16,856 nt of DNA from assembly GCA_036274495.1 (NCBI GenBank), contig DASUFP010000084.1:1-16856 (forward strand), read 5' to 3'. Position 1 is the first letter of the stretch. The number at the start of each line of letters is the position of its first letter. Position numbers and translations under genes: made by a program. Under the pieces are notes generated by a model. That model searched no databases and had not been told where the DNA came from. It saw only the letters and a program-made list of their open reading frames with translations. Origin of the DNA: DASUFP01 sp036274495. Lineage in GTDB: Bacteria > Bacteroidota > Bacteroidia > AKYH767-A > OLB10. This document shows, in pieces, positions 4,125-12,925 of the stretch.

Positions 4125-5498
4125 TCACCGGCTAATAATTATTTTTTCACTACTTAATAATTCGTTTCCATCATTTACAGAAAAAATATATACCCCCGAT
4201 TTCAAACCTGACGTGTTCAGATGATGGATTATTTTTCCATTCCCCGATAAATTAATCTCTTCGATTTTTTTTCCTTCTATGTTGGTAATTATAAGGTTCA
4301 ACATCATTTGCTTTTTAAAATCCAATTGCAGCATCACATCTTCCTTAGCAGGGTTGGGTACAATTTGCATATGAAGTTTATCGCTTTTTACCTCATGTAT
4401 TCCTAGAGTCCCCGGTATCCACTTTGCAATTCCGTTTACCAGGCTGTCACCGGCGTATTGGAAATAACCACCCACATACAATTCATTCTGATAAATTGCA
4501 AAGCAGTTACCGGTTGAACTTAATCCGCCCGGTACAGGATTCCAGTTCACCCCGTCGTACCAAGCGATATACTTTATTGTATCGCCATTGGAATTTACAG
4601 CATAATATTGTGTTGATGTATTGTAAAGGATGCCATTATACACAATCAAATCCACAGCTGGGATATATGGATTGGTGCCTACCGGGAACCAATTTGCACC
4701 ATCCCAATATGCAACCCCGGTAGGGCAGGAAACTCCTCCGGCAACTCCAAACTGTCCACCAACATACAGCCGATTAGAAACCGAATCAACAAACATGCAT
4801 TTTACTGCTCCAAGAATTCCACTCCCTAATGTATCCCAATTCGTTCCATTCCACCGGCAAATACCAGGAGCATATAGACCATCTACAGTTGAGAAAAATC
4901 CGCATACATAAAGTTCATTTTGAAATACGGCCATGTCATTAACTACTCCAAAGCCACCCGTTATTCCGCTTCCCATAGCATGCCATGCAGCACCATCCCA
5001 TCGTGCAATTCGCCAGGCTGCGATGGTGCTGTCTACTTGCGTAAACTGTCCTCCTATAAACAAATCGCCATTGTAAACAGCCATGCAGTTGACAACGCTT
5101 CCGCTTGTAACACCAGAGCCTAATGGTGACCAACCGGCACTGTCAAAATGTGCAATTTTTTTGCACAATGAGTTACCATTGACTTCTCCAAATCCTCCAC
5201 CCATTACTAATTGGTTGTCATATTTGATATAGCATTTAGGTAAACCTGTAACAAAACTTGTATTACCTGGGAACCATTGTTGATTATTCCAGTACCCGGT
5301 ACCTTGAGAATAAATTGCCGGAATTCCTAATGAATCAAAGGCTCCTCCAAGTACCAATAAATTATTAAAATTAATTAATGTATATACAATATGTGGCACT
5401 TGATCTGTTCCACCACCCACTCCTTCCCAATGCTGTGCAATTGTCACATGAGATACGTAAAATAAACTTATGAGAAAAATTCCCTTGATTTTATTCAT
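4125..5498 (-). CDS. Secreted repeat protein with T9SS type A sorting domain
   Basis: A 457-residue secreted protein. Residues 1-21 form a signal peptide ending before QHWEGVGGG. The middle (about 25-370) holds at least five repeats of about 45-55 residues with the pattern W..LGSG..G.V..M.VY...LYVGG.F, for example GSGVTSGSVVNCMAVYNGDL and GSGITGGFGVVNDMAVFQNE, which suggests a beta-propeller of the Rax2/kelch-like kind. The last 79 residues (379-457, IVPNPAKEDVMLQLD ... GVYIFSVNDG ... KIIISR) are a type A sorting domain, so the protein should be exported through the outer membrane by the type IX system and released or anchored at the surface. Its ATG overlaps the stop of the upstream truncated gene (ATGA), so the two are translationally coupled. 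Its partner or ligand is unknown. Confidence 0.85.
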   Translation of the reverse strand: MNKIKGIFLISLFYVSHVTIAQHWEGVGGGTDQVPHIVYTLINFNNLLVLGGAFDSLGIPAIYSQGTGYWNNQQWFPGNTSFVTGLPKCYIKYDNQLVMGGGFGEVNGNSLCKKIAHFDSAGWSPLGSGVTSGSVVNCMAVYNGDLFIGGQFTQVDSTIAAWRIARWDGAAWHAMGSGITGGFGVVNDMAVFQNELYVCGFFSTVDGLYAPGICRWNGTNWDTLGSGILGAVKCMFVDSVSNRLYVGGQFGVAGGVSCPTGVAYWDGANWFPVGTNPYIPAVDLIVYNGILYNTSTQYYAVNSNGDTIKYIAWYDGVNWNPVPGGLSSTGNCFAIYQNELYVGGYFQYAGDSLVNGIAKWIPGTLGIHEVKSDKLHMQIVPNPAKEDVMLQLDFKKQMMLNLIITNIEGKKIEEINLSGNGKIIHHLNTSGLKSGVYIFSVNDGNELLSSEKIIISR

Positions 5499-6190
5499 CT
5501 TGAAATAACCAGTTTAGTGGTGAGGTTTTTCTTTTTATTATCACTCAATTTAATAAAATAAATACCTTCAACCAAATTACTCACATGGAAGGTTTTTCCC
5601 GTATTATTGATACGGCAATTTGTTTCGAATTGTTTTCTCCCAGTAACATCGTAAACAACTATATTATAAATTTCCGGTGATGGGTTTTTCAATTTAATAG
5701 TGACTTCGTCATTGGCCGGGTTTGGAAAAACAGTAAGTTCACTTAATTCATTGTTAATATAAAGACTATGTAAAGAATGTTCGGGTTGCATACGGTTGTA
5801 ATATTCCTCCTCGTCCACATAATCGGGGAAGGTATCGCGATACACCATACGAAGTACGTTTTGCGCCTGAATTTTAGCAAGAGAGGAACCTTCCTCGGCG
5901 GCGATATCACGAACAGAGGCTTCCTGAGTGCTGTCCATTTCGAACCAGGTTTTACTATTTGTAGTTAAAGATAGTAAAATTCCACTAATGTCCATCCAGT
6001 CTGTTTCAGCATCATCAAGGTTTGTTATCTGTTCCAGCTTAGCGGAGGCACTGTCCGGTTCTCCCAAATTGATATAAGCGGAAAACACTGTTTGTAAATC
6101 TTCATAGCTGCCCTCATTTTCCAAAACTGCAATGGCTTTCGTACCAGGAATCATTGCTTCAAAATGCCGCTTAAACAGAAAAATAGTAGC
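5495..6190 (-). pseudogene. 5'-truncated T9SS sorting-domain protein
   Basis: A frame of 219 residues from the ATG at 6154 ends in a good type A sorting domain (140-219, LTVFPNPANDEVTIKL ... GIYFIKLSDN ... LVISR), but no signal peptide precedes it, so it could not reach the secretion system. The frame is open further upstream, to a stop at 6191-6193, and reads ATIFLFKRHFEA before the ATG, as if the body of a larger protein continued. The first 139 residues are acidic, helical and repeat-like (YEDLQTVFSAYINLGEPDSA) and resemble the end of long secreted Bacteroidota proteins. The upstream part is most likely lost by deletion or rearrangement near 6190. It is coupled to the next gene by a 4-base overlap. 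An intact cytoplasmic protein is the less likely alternative. Confidence 0.65.
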
Positions 6191-6280
6191 TTAACAAACG
6201 AACCCTTTGGTCCTGCTAATTGAGAATATTACAAAGGAGCAGTGCATTTTTCTGATGAAAATTATTTACTAAAAGTATTA

Positions 6281-6988
6281 TTACTCCATCACATCAGATT
6301 TCTTTTTCTTCTTTTTGAGTGTATCCAGTTTGTAACTGTACGAAAGGGTAACAATATATCCTGTTGTGGGATTTTCAACATATTGTTCCTTATCAATCAG
6401 GTACCCTACCTCAATAGCACTTTTTTTGCTAAAAGAATATTCCAATCCGCAGGCAAACCTCAGTTGATCGGGCAGGTTTTCCTTTCCCGGACTAATATTA
6501 AAAAACACCTCCCCGGAGAGGTATGAAGAGAGGTGTTTTGAAAAATCGTATTCGAAGCCGAGCCTGGTTCTAAAATACTCAGCAGGCACATAACCATCTT
6601 CTGATGATTGCATGTCGGCATATTGCCGGGTATACCTTGTTCGAAGCGTGGTACTGAATTTCTTTAACTTATACTTATAGGTCAGTTCAGCTATCCATTT
6701 ATGTCTGAAACTGTAGAAATCTTCAATTTTCCTCTTTTGAACAAAACGGTAGGCGATTCCCGCCTTCAGGTGTTTCATTATGTCATAGTCAACCCCGAAC
6801 TGGGTAAATGCAGTACCTATTTCGGTACAATTCTCATTTAGGCGAAGTTCTTCACTCAGTTCAAAACTTAAGTCCTTATTAACCGGTTGTTCAAGTGCTA
6901 TTTCTGTCCACAATCCCGCATCGTTCACCTGACACCATCCGGTAAGAGGTTGTAGTATCCAAAAGAAGAATAATAATCTACTTTTCAT
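6281..6988 (-). CDS. DUF2490 outer-membrane beta-barrel protein
   Basis: A 235-residue protein with a signal peptide (1-19, ending at WCQ) and then a run of alternating-residue strands typical of the DUF2490 family of small outer-membrane barrels, starting with the usual DAGLWTEIALEQPVNKDLSF. Strand-like segments such as KAGIAYRFVQKR, FSTTLRTRYTRQY, YFRTRLGFEYDF and GYIVTLSYSYKL end in aromatic residues. The last ten residues are mostly Lys. The function of the family is unknown. The ATG overlaps the DUF4956 gene by 11 bases, which places it last in the lipoprotein, polyphosphate polymerase and DUF4956 operon and suggests that this operon serves the cell envelope. Confidence 0.82.
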   Translation of the reverse strand: MKSRLLFFFWILQPLTGWCQVNDAGLWTEIALEQPVNKDLSFELSEELRLNENCTEIGTAFTQFGVDYDIMKHLKAGIAYRFVQKRKIEDFYSFRHKWIAELTYKYKLKKFSTTLRTRYTRQYADMQSSEDGYVPAEYFRTRLGFEYDFSKHLSSYLSGEVFFNISPGKENLPDQLRFACGLEYSFSKKSAIEVGYLIDKEQYVENPTTGYIVTLSYSYKLDTLKKKKKKSDVME

Positions 6989-7601
6989 AATAAAACACCT
7001 GTATTACAGCTGCATCCCTCAAAAAGTCAACTTTCCCGATATTAATGTGATTAATTTTTATGCCTAACCTGTTTTCCAGGTCAATGATTAATTCGACCCG
7101 TCTTTCAGGCTTAATGAGTTCAATATTCTCATAGGTGATTATCCTGGAGACCTCCTTTCGAATCAATAAATTTGACTCAAGGATATAGGTTATAAATATG
7201 ATGATGGTATTGAGCAACGCCAGTTCATCCCAGCTCCCTTTACTTACCGCATTGATGAGTCCCATGGCAATCAATAAAAACATATAGGTCATGTCCTTAA
7301 TTGAAATATCCTCGGTACGGTATCTCAGCATCGAAAAAACCGCAAACAATCCAAAGGCAGCGCCCATACTCATTTCTACCTTATTCAGCAGGTAGGTGAT
7401 CAGAAAAATGATCAGATTGAATATAAAGAAGGTAAAGACATTTTCGCGGCTGCGGTAAACGGGAAAATAAATAAATCGAACCAGAACAATTACAGAGACC
7501 AGATTTACACCCAATCGCACAAAAAACTTAGGTGAAAGTTTATCAAATAATGAAAAGGCAGTGTCAACTGATTCCGGATTGAGGTTTTGCAGTAGTATCA
7601 T
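6978..7601 (-). CDS. DUF4956 membrane protein
   Basis: A 207-residue inner-membrane protein of the DUF4956 family. Membrane segments are seen at about residues 29-47, 55-72, 79-92, 105-119 and 127-145. The family hallmark FSMLRYRTEDISIKDMTYMF lies at 89-108, and the soluble C-terminal domain (150-207) ends in VDFLRDAAVIQVFYYEK. Its biochemical role is unknown, but genes of this family are often next to VTC-type polyphosphate polymerase genes, as here. The start at 7601 overlaps the upstream VTC gene by 38 bases; no other ATG before the first membrane segment is available. A plausible role is a membrane partner or transporter for the polymerase, by context only. Confidence 0.88.
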   Translation of the reverse strand: MILLQNLNPESVDTAFSLFDKLSPKFFVRLGVNLVSVIVLVRFIYFPVYRSRENVFTFFIFNLIIFLITYLLNKVEMSMGAAFGLFAVFSMLRYRTEDISIKDMTYMFLLIAMGLINAVSKGSWDELALLNTIIIFITYILESNLLIRKEVSRIITYENIELIKPERRVELIIDLENRLGIKINHINIGKVDFLRDAAVIQVFYYEK

Positions 7602-8340
7602 AGGCTAATTTTCTAAAATAAAGTAAACCGGGTTTAAAATTATTATGCTTCACTCCGGGGTATAAACTGTTTACCCCAAAGCAATATTTAGAAAGCCCTA
7701 CAGGGCGGATGTGAAGATGTTTCATTAGAATGGCAAAAACAGATTTTGCCGACCGCATCTGTTTAACCTCGGCTGTTACCAGATAACTTTTATCAATTGA
7801 AGTAGTACCATTGACAAAGTTCAGGCCTGTATCAATGGTTACCCGTTCGGAACAGTCAACATCAGTCAATGTAATCCGGTTGTATTCAACCCTCAATTTG
7901 GAACGGAGGGCCAAATTATTGAATTTATATACCTCCCCCAGCACCTTAACCGAATCGAGTTTAAAGGGATCGTCACTTTCGGTTAGCTGAATTCTGGATT
8001 TGACCGTACGGTACTTATTGTTTTTTGCCTTAACTTCAAAAAACCTGAGGCCGCTATCGGTATACTTTCGTAACCGGACCTTGTACCTGTTAAGCTTTCC
8101 GCAATAATGGTCAAAGTATAATTTAAACTTATCCGAATCAAAATATTCCGACTCATATCCAAATGACCTGATACCGTCTATTTGCAGGCATTTGTAATAT
8201 TCGGGCAGCAAATCAAGCACTAATTGGAGACGTGAAGCATTAAACACATATTTGGTATCCATCCGGTCCTGCAGTCGTACAGCATCCAACTGATGCAGTG
8301 TTACACTATCAAATTTATTGAGATCAGGACGTATTGTCAT
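7564..8340 (-). CDS. VTC-domain polyphosphate polymerase
   Basis: A 258-residue single-domain protein of the VTC family (CYTH/triphosphate-tunnel fold), which in yeast Vtc4 makes polyphosphate from ATP. The tunnel residues can be followed: RMDTKYVF (26-33), YESEYFDSD (62-70), RYKVRLRKY (85-93), FFEVKAKN (100-107), TVKSR (112-117), KLRVEYNR (148-155), TAEVK (189-193) and SKYCFG (217-222). The basic and acidic positions needed for ATP and metal binding are present, so it should be active, though bacterial members are little tested. The ATG overlaps the lipoprotein stop (ATGA) and its 3' end overlaps the DUF4956 gene, a tight operon. It lacks its own membrane segments and probably works on the inner membrane with DUF4956. 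Confidence 0.88.
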   Translation of the reverse strand: MTIRPDLNKFDSVTLHQLDAVRLQDRMDTKYVFNASRLQLVLDLLPEYYKCLQIDGIRSFGYESEYFDSDKFKLYFDHYCGKLNRYKVRLRKYTDSGLRFFEVKAKNNKYRTVKSRIQLTESDDPFKLDSVKVLGEVYKFNNLALRSKLRVEYNRITLTDVDCSERVTIDTGLNFVNGTTSIDKSYLVTAEVKQMRSAKSVFAILMKHLHIRPVGLSKYCFGVNSLYPGVKHNNFKPGLLYFRKLAYDTTAKPQSGIS

Positions 8341-8738
8341 CGCTTCTTAATCTCAAATGTGCCTGCATCTACCGTTTGATTTTTTGCGCTGATAGTAACA
8401 TCCTTCAAAACAGCAACTTTCCCGGCCAGACTGGTATCGGCAGAGTAGACATAAACTTTATAATTGCCTTTCCTCAGGTATTTAAATTCAAAAACGCCAT
8501 CAGGACCCGATTTAACACGATCGGCATATGAAATATCATCCCCGTAGATAATATAAACATCCTCATCCGCTCCGTCGTACTCCCCCTGAAGGGTTATTAA
8601 AAAAGCATCGTAATCTTTTACGTGTATATACCCTTTTATTGAAGAGTTGCCTCCTGATCCGGCGTCTTTTTTACATGAGATTATAAATAAGAGCACCAGG
8701 GATGCAAGAAAAATTCTGAGTTTAATAGTGTTTCTCAT
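8337..8738 (-). CDS. Small lipoprotein with a carboxypeptidase regulatory-like domain
   Basis: A 133-residue lipoprotein: basic start, hydrophobic stretch 9-20 and lipobox FIISC with the acylated Cys at 22, followed by two Lys. Residues 32-130 read as one beta-sandwich of the CarboxypepD_reg/SdrD-like kind (SIKGYIHVKDYDAF ... SGPDGVFEFKYLRKGNYKVY ... VTISAKNQTVDAGTFEI). Such domains are usually structural or bind other envelope proteins. It is the first gene of the tight run with the VTC, DUF4956 and DUF2490 genes and lies 125 bases downstream of the CotH-like gene. A tethering role for the module at the membrane is possible but only inferred. Confidence 0.78.
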   Translation of the reverse strand: MRNTIKLRIFLASLVLLFIISCKKDAGSGGNSSIKGYIHVKDYDAFLITLQGEYDGADEDVYIIYGDDISYADRVKSGPDGVFEFKYLRKGNYKVYVYSADTSLAGKVAVLKDVTISAKNQTVDAGTFEIKKR

Positions 8739-8863
8739 CGGTAATAAATATTGTATTGGAACATTTTAATAGGTACACACCGCATTATCAAATGGTAAAA
8801 TTTATCTACAGGAATTTGACTTTCCATTATACTCCCGGTTTAACTGTTGTTACAAACAAACTT

Positions 8864-11413
8864 CTACCTGAGCGGGTCATAAACAAGTTTTACCGTTTGC
8901 CTGTTGTGGTCTGCAATAAAATCCAGAAAATACATACCGGGCGCCAGTGCAAAACCGGCGAAATCGAGATGAACCTGATAAACGCCGCTGTTAAAAACAA
9001 TATTGGGCTTAATAAGCTGCATCACCTCCTTACCCAGTGCATCAAAGACTTTTATTGACACGGATGCCTTCTCCGGCAAGTCAAATGTCACCAATGCATG
9101 ATCCCTCACCAGGTTTGGCTGCACACTTACAACCGGAAGTATACCCACGTTACCCGTTTCGGGTAATGATGTAGAGACCAGTGTAAAATGGGCAACTATT
9201 GAATCAGCTCCATTCAGGTTAATATCAGCGACAGCTCCTCCCGGACCCGGGTTAAAAACCTGACTCTGCGAGGACCAGTTGATGAACGTATGAGCGCTAT
9301 CGGCAAGGGCCTCCAGTTTTGTTGCAATACCTCCGAAATAAGTTGCATTCCATGGCAGTTGGGAATGTGTCAGTGAATTCACTTTGATACTGCCTGCTCC
9401 GGCAGGATCGGCATCAAACACCACATCATAAGGCCCAGTCAGCGAATAGCAGGTAATCATTCCGGCAGATAGGTCATTGCATCGCTGGAGAATATAATTT
9501 CTCAAATCCTGCACATTGTTTGTCCATTCGGTGTAAGTCCCTGACCAGCGGGCTGCATGAGCGGTCATTTCAGGGTCAATTACTGCCACTGTACTGTCAA
9601 GCTGCTGTAACATATAATCGCAACTGAATACCGTGTTCCACAAATCCACTTCGCGGCTGATGTAATATTGGTTAAAGTCAGGATTCGTTCTCAATTTGTT
9701 CAAAATACCAATGTGATCTTTCGGATCGGAAGCACCGTTGAGACCTTCAACATCACAGGGAAGTGCAGTTGGGCCTGTATTAGGAATGTTTGTGTAATTT
9801 ATATAATGGCCAAAGGTGGCATCATTATCCCAAAGTATATAACCCCATTTCAGATGGGTTCCGGTACTATCAAGACCTCTCCACCATCCTGTGTTGTAAT
9901 TGAGCCAGTCGGAGCAGACTGTAAACATATTTACAAGCACATAATCAACCAGGCTATAACCATCGTACCTGTCGGTTACATACTGCCACACAGCCGGATC
10001 GTTCATATTATTGGCCATAATGTAATTATACATCGTATTCCAGTCTGTTAACGCCTGTGCTCCGCCATATTCGGCCCAGGTATTTCCCCATGTTTCGATG
10101 TATTGCAGGTGGTATTTATCCTGACCGTAATAAAAGTCGGTAAAATCATGTTCATCAGGATTTTCCCGTATGTCATAAACTCCCCAGTAGGCTCCGTTCA
10201 GATACACAATACATTTAATACCTCTTCTCACGTCGAGGTCGAGGCCCGAATTAATGGAGAGGTTGTGGATGTAAGCATCTCTGACATGGGCGCTGCCAAT
10301 ATTTGCCGGATGGTGATCGGCGGGATAATTATCGTCACCTGCCGCACGCAATATTACGCGCTGGTAATTCTGACGGGGAGAGTTGGGAAAGAACTGTTCT
10401 TCGAGCGAATGGTTATAACCCATCTCATCTCTTGAAATAAAATCAAGACTGCGCTGGCTGTTGGCCCATGAATCCTGTCCGTGTCTGTTAAACTCACCAT
10501 AAGTTTTAGCTGTTCTGTTACCTGTAGTGTCAAAATACTCAAATGTACCTTTGGGTTCGAGTGTGCCGCTTCCATTGGCAAGATTTGTTAACTGGTTGCC
10601 TGATACCGAGACCACCGGCAGAGTACTTGAAACATTGATAAAATAGGTCTCATATTCGATAAATCCGGGTAAAATCGACGGATCGGTTGAAATGGTGATG
10701 GCCTTCAGCACCTTGGTGCTTGAAATACTTACAGGACTGCTGTACAACGAAGAGGCGGCTGTTGGCAACGTTCCGTCCAGTGTATAATAGATATTCGCAT
10801 TCGGCTCATTCGTTACCAGCGATACCGAAACAGGTCCGGTGTAAAATCCGGCACCCAAACTGGCATTGGGTTTATCGGCATATCCTGCAAAATAGGCAGA
10901 GGAATTGTTGCTGGCACCGGGAGTTGGTGCAGTAAAAATGACGAACTGGGGAACACCGTCAAATACCCTTCCTCTCGAATGACCCAGCTGTGTTTTATGG
11001 TTCAGCTTCACATAATCAACAATGACCCCAGAAGGATCTGAAAAGACAATAAATTCAGCGTTATTTTTTGTTTGTGTTAATTTGAAATTGGTATGAATAT
11101 TATTTCCTGATACCTCATTTCTCCCCGAAGCCCAGATTGTTTTAAACGAGTAGGCTCCAATGGTAACACCTGCAGGAAATTGCCACTTTACATTGTTCAG
11201 TGAATCGTCGCTCAGATAATAGCCATCCAAAGCAATTGTATTTCCGCCGGAGTTGTAAAGCTCGAACCAATCTCCGTAAGCACCATAGTTATCGGCAAAC
11301 TGTGTTAAATTTGAACAGGAATACTCATTTATTACCACCTGGGCCTTAGTGTTTGCAACCATGGCAAGGCAAAGTGCCGGTATTAACGCCAGTTTGTTTA
11401 TATAGGGTTTCAT
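8864..11413 (-). CDS. CotH-kinase family protein with lamin-tail and T9SS domains
   Basis: An 849-residue secreted multidomain protein. In order: signal peptide 1-24; lamin-tail domain about 25-135 (VVINEYSCSN ... GDWFELYNSG); chitobiase C-terminal-like domain about 180-258 (IYYTLDGTLPTAAS); CotH kinase domain about 300-645; a divergent InlB-like repeat about 662-745; and a type IX sorting domain about 765-849. CotH marks are YLNGAYWGVYDIRENPD (404-420) and the metal-binding DxD-like WDNDATFG (528-535), so a kinase function is plausible. CotH of spore formers phosphorylates coat proteins with ATP; where ATP would come from outside the cell is unclear. It is upstream of, and same strand as, the lipoprotein-VTC-DUF4956-DUF2490 run, and CotH, VTC and DUF4956 genes recur as neighbours. 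The sorting domain lacks the usual PNP but keeps its strand pattern. Confidence 0.88.
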   Translation of the reverse strand: MKPYINKLALIPALCLAMVANTKAQVVINEYSCSNLTQFADNYGAYGDWFELYNSGGNTIALDGYYLSDDSLNNVKWQFPAGVTIGAYSFKTIWASGRNEVSGNNIHTNFKLTQTKNNAEFIVFSDPSGVIVDYVKLNHKTQLGHSRGRVFDGVPQFVIFTAPTPGASNNSSAYFAGYADKPNASLGAGFYTGPVSVSLVTNEPNANIYYTLDGTLPTAASSLYSSPVSISSTKVLKAITISTDPSILPGFIEYETYFINVSSTLPVVSVSGNQLTNLANGSGTLEPKGTFEYFDTTGNRTAKTYGEFNRHGQDSWANSQRSLDFISRDEMGYNHSLEEQFFPNSPRQNYQRVILRAAGDDNYPADHHPANIGSAHVRDAYIHNLSINSGLDLDVRRGIKCIVYLNGAYWGVYDIRENPDEHDFTDFYYGQDKYHLQYIETWGNTWAEYGGAQALTDWNTMYNYIMANNMNDPAVWQYVTDRYDGYSLVDYVLVNMFTVCSDWLNYNTGWWRGLDSTGTHLKWGYILWDNDATFGHYINYTNIPNTGPTALPCDVEGLNGASDPKDHIGILNKLRTNPDFNQYYISREVDLWNTVFSCDYMLQQLDSTVAVIDPEMTAHAARWSGTYTEWTNNVQDLRNYILQRCNDLSAGMITCYSLTGPYDVVFDADPAGAGSIKVNSLTHSQLPWNATYFGGIATKLEALADSAHTFINWSSQSQVFNPGPGGAVADINLNGADSIVAHFTLVSTSLPETGNVGILPVVSVQPNLVRDHALVTFDLPEKASVSIKVFDALGKEVMQLIKPNIVFNSGVYQVHLDFAGFALAPGMYFLDFIADHNRQTVKLVYDPLR

Positions 11414-11584
11414 TTGCAGCGAATATTAATTGAATGTTAGGTTTACCGAACACAAGATATAAATTTATCTATAAGAAAATAAATTTGAATTCACTCATAA
11501 TAATTTATATATCAATTATTTACTAAAATAATCGCACCTCTGCCCTATTATCTGCAAGTCGCTTTAAAACACTTTCTGCATCCT

Positions 11585-12043
11585 ATGGAACAACCCGTCG
11601 TCACTTGTAAAGTTGAAAATTGTCTGTATTCAAACTCAAGCCTCACCAAATTAATTTTTAACATTCGTCAGGAGGTATTTGTGAAAGAACAAAAGGTATC
11701 CAGAGAAGAGGAATTTGATGCCTATGAACAAACAAGCGTACATTATCTCGCATCGTACGAGGGAGTACCGGCAGGTACCGCCCGATGGAGAATTACAGAC
11801 AATGGAATAAAATTAGAGCGATTTGCAGTATTGATTACAATGCGGGGAAAAGGGATTGGCAACATGCTATTGAAAAAAGTGCTGCACCACACTGTCCCTG
11901 CCGGCCTCCCAATTTATTTGCACGCACAGGTTACAGCATTAACCTTTTATGAAAGAGCCGGCTTTAAAAAAGAAGGGCCGATGTTCAGCGAAGCAAACAT
12001 CGACCACTTTAAAATGATGTATAATGGACCTGATTCCTTATGA
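11585..12043 (+). CDS. GNAT-family N-acetyltransferase
   Basis: A 152-residue acetyltransferase of the ElaA/YjcF-like branch. The opening RQEVFVKEQKVSREEEFD (28-45) is the usual start of this branch; the acetyl-CoA pyrophosphate loop is RGKGIGNML (87-95); FYERAGFKKEG (121-131) is the standard late motif, with the substrate-side segment HFKMMY near the end. It would transfer an acetyl group to an unknown amine substrate. It is transcribed away from the CotH gene across a 171-base AT-rich divergent region and converges with the next gene, from which it is only 15 bases apart. It looks like a single-gene unit. Confidence 0.88.
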   Translation: MEQPVVTCKVENCLYSNSSLTKLIFNIRQEVFVKEQKVSREEEFDAYEQTSVHYLASYEGVPAGTARWRITDNGIKLERFAVLITMRGKGIGNMLLKKVLHHTVPAGLPIYLHAQVTALTFYERAGFKKEGPMFSEANIDHFKMMYNGPDSL

Positions 12044-12048
12044 AGGAA
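12034..12048. terminator. Short hairpin at a convergent gene end
   Basis: TTCCTT (12034-12039) pairs with AAGGAA (12043-12048) around ATG, overlapping the GNAT stop codon. It lies between two convergent genes where a shared terminator is expected, but no T-run follows and the loop is only 3 bases. Confidence 0.25.
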
Positions 12049-12058
12049 ACACCAGCTA

Positions 12059-12925
12059 TTATTTCAAGGTAATTTTTCTTTCTTTGATAAATGAACCATT
12101 GGTAATCCGCAACATATAATTGCCTTTTGTAACTGTGGCCGCCTCCAGTTTAAATTCATTACTTCCTTTGGCCGCGTCATAGTCGTTTGACTTAATCTCC
12201 TGTTCTTCCGAATCGAACAGCGTAACTTTAAAGTGATCTTCAACCGGAGTGTTTACCAGGATGCGGAATGCACCATAACCTGCAGGGAAAACATCAACCA
12301 TAATACTCTTGGCCGGTTTTTTCACACACTGAACAGTCACCGGTTCGGTGTATTCAAATTTATTTTTGCCGATTACCCGTTTGAGTCTGTAGCTGGCAGC
12401 TTCTCCCGCGTCAACAATTTCTTCCACGTTATAATAATTCAGGCCGTCCTTTTTTTCAGGCTGAGGAGCTCTCAGAAATACTTCAAATGTGCCATCTTCG
12501 TTAGCTTTCTCTATTTCGTAAGCATATTTTCCCTGTCCTTCGGTTACCCATTTAAACACTATAGAGCCGTTGTTGCAGCTTACTTCAAAACTCTGAATTT
12601 CTTCAACCTTTCCATATTTCCCGCCTGACTTTTTCTCTTTAGCTGACGCAGATGTCAAAGTCGTTTTTTGAACTTGTTTTTTAACTTCAGCTGTGTTTTT
12701 AACTTCCGCTGATGCAGTAGCGATAGCTTTCGTTTCGGTTTGTTTGGATGCTGTGGTTATTGCCGGTGATGAAATTTCAATTACAGGAGACTTGACATTA
12801 ACTGAAGCGGGTTCAGTTATAAACAGATATCCTGCATAGGTAAACATTGCAATAGCACCTGCCCCTGTAATGGCAAGCCCTGCCACGTATTGTCTCATTT
12901 TCCTGATTTCGTTCTTATCTTTCAT
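12059..12925 (-). CDS. Membrane-anchored hypothetical protein with a sorting-like C-terminus
   Basis: A 288-residue protein I cannot assign to a named family. A short charged N-terminus (MKDKNEIRKMRQY) precedes one hydrophobic segment (14-37), either an uncleaved anchor or a signal peptide. Residues about 45-105 are a Lys/Ala/Thr/Ser-rich linker. Residues about 112-200 look like a fibronectin-III-type domain of the kind in Bacteroidota surface proteins (SFEVSCNNGSIVFKW ... YEIEKANEDGTFEVF). The last 78 residues (VFPAGYGAFRILVNT ... LEAATVTKGNYMLRITNGS) have the strand order of a type A sorting domain but lack the PNP motif. The protein is probably periplasmic or surface exposed. It is monocistronic and divergent from the MATE gene. 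Confidence 0.65.
   Translation of the reverse strand: MKDKNEIRKMRQYVAGLAITGAGAIAMFTYAGYLFITEPASVNVKSPVIEISSPAITTASKQTETKAIATASAEVKNTAEVKKQVQKTTLTSASAKEKKSGGKYGKVEEIQSFEVSCNNGSIVFKWVTEGQGKYAYEIEKANEDGTFEVFLRAPQPEKKDGLNYYNVEEIVDAGEAASYRLKRVIGKNKFEYTEPVTVQCVKKPAKSIMVDVFPAGYGAFRILVNTPVEDHFKVTLFDSEEQEIKSNDYDAAKGSNEFKLEAATVTKGNYMLRITNGSFIKERKITLK

Noticed and set aside
6204..6242. Possible pseudoknot from CCTTTG/CAAAGG and CTGCT/AGCAG.
   Set aside because: Short stems in an AT-rich gap with no supporting second copy; likely chance.
10103..10435. Plus-strand open frame of 110 codons inside the CotH gene.
   Set aside because: It is antisense to the kinase domain, whose motifs fix the coding strand.
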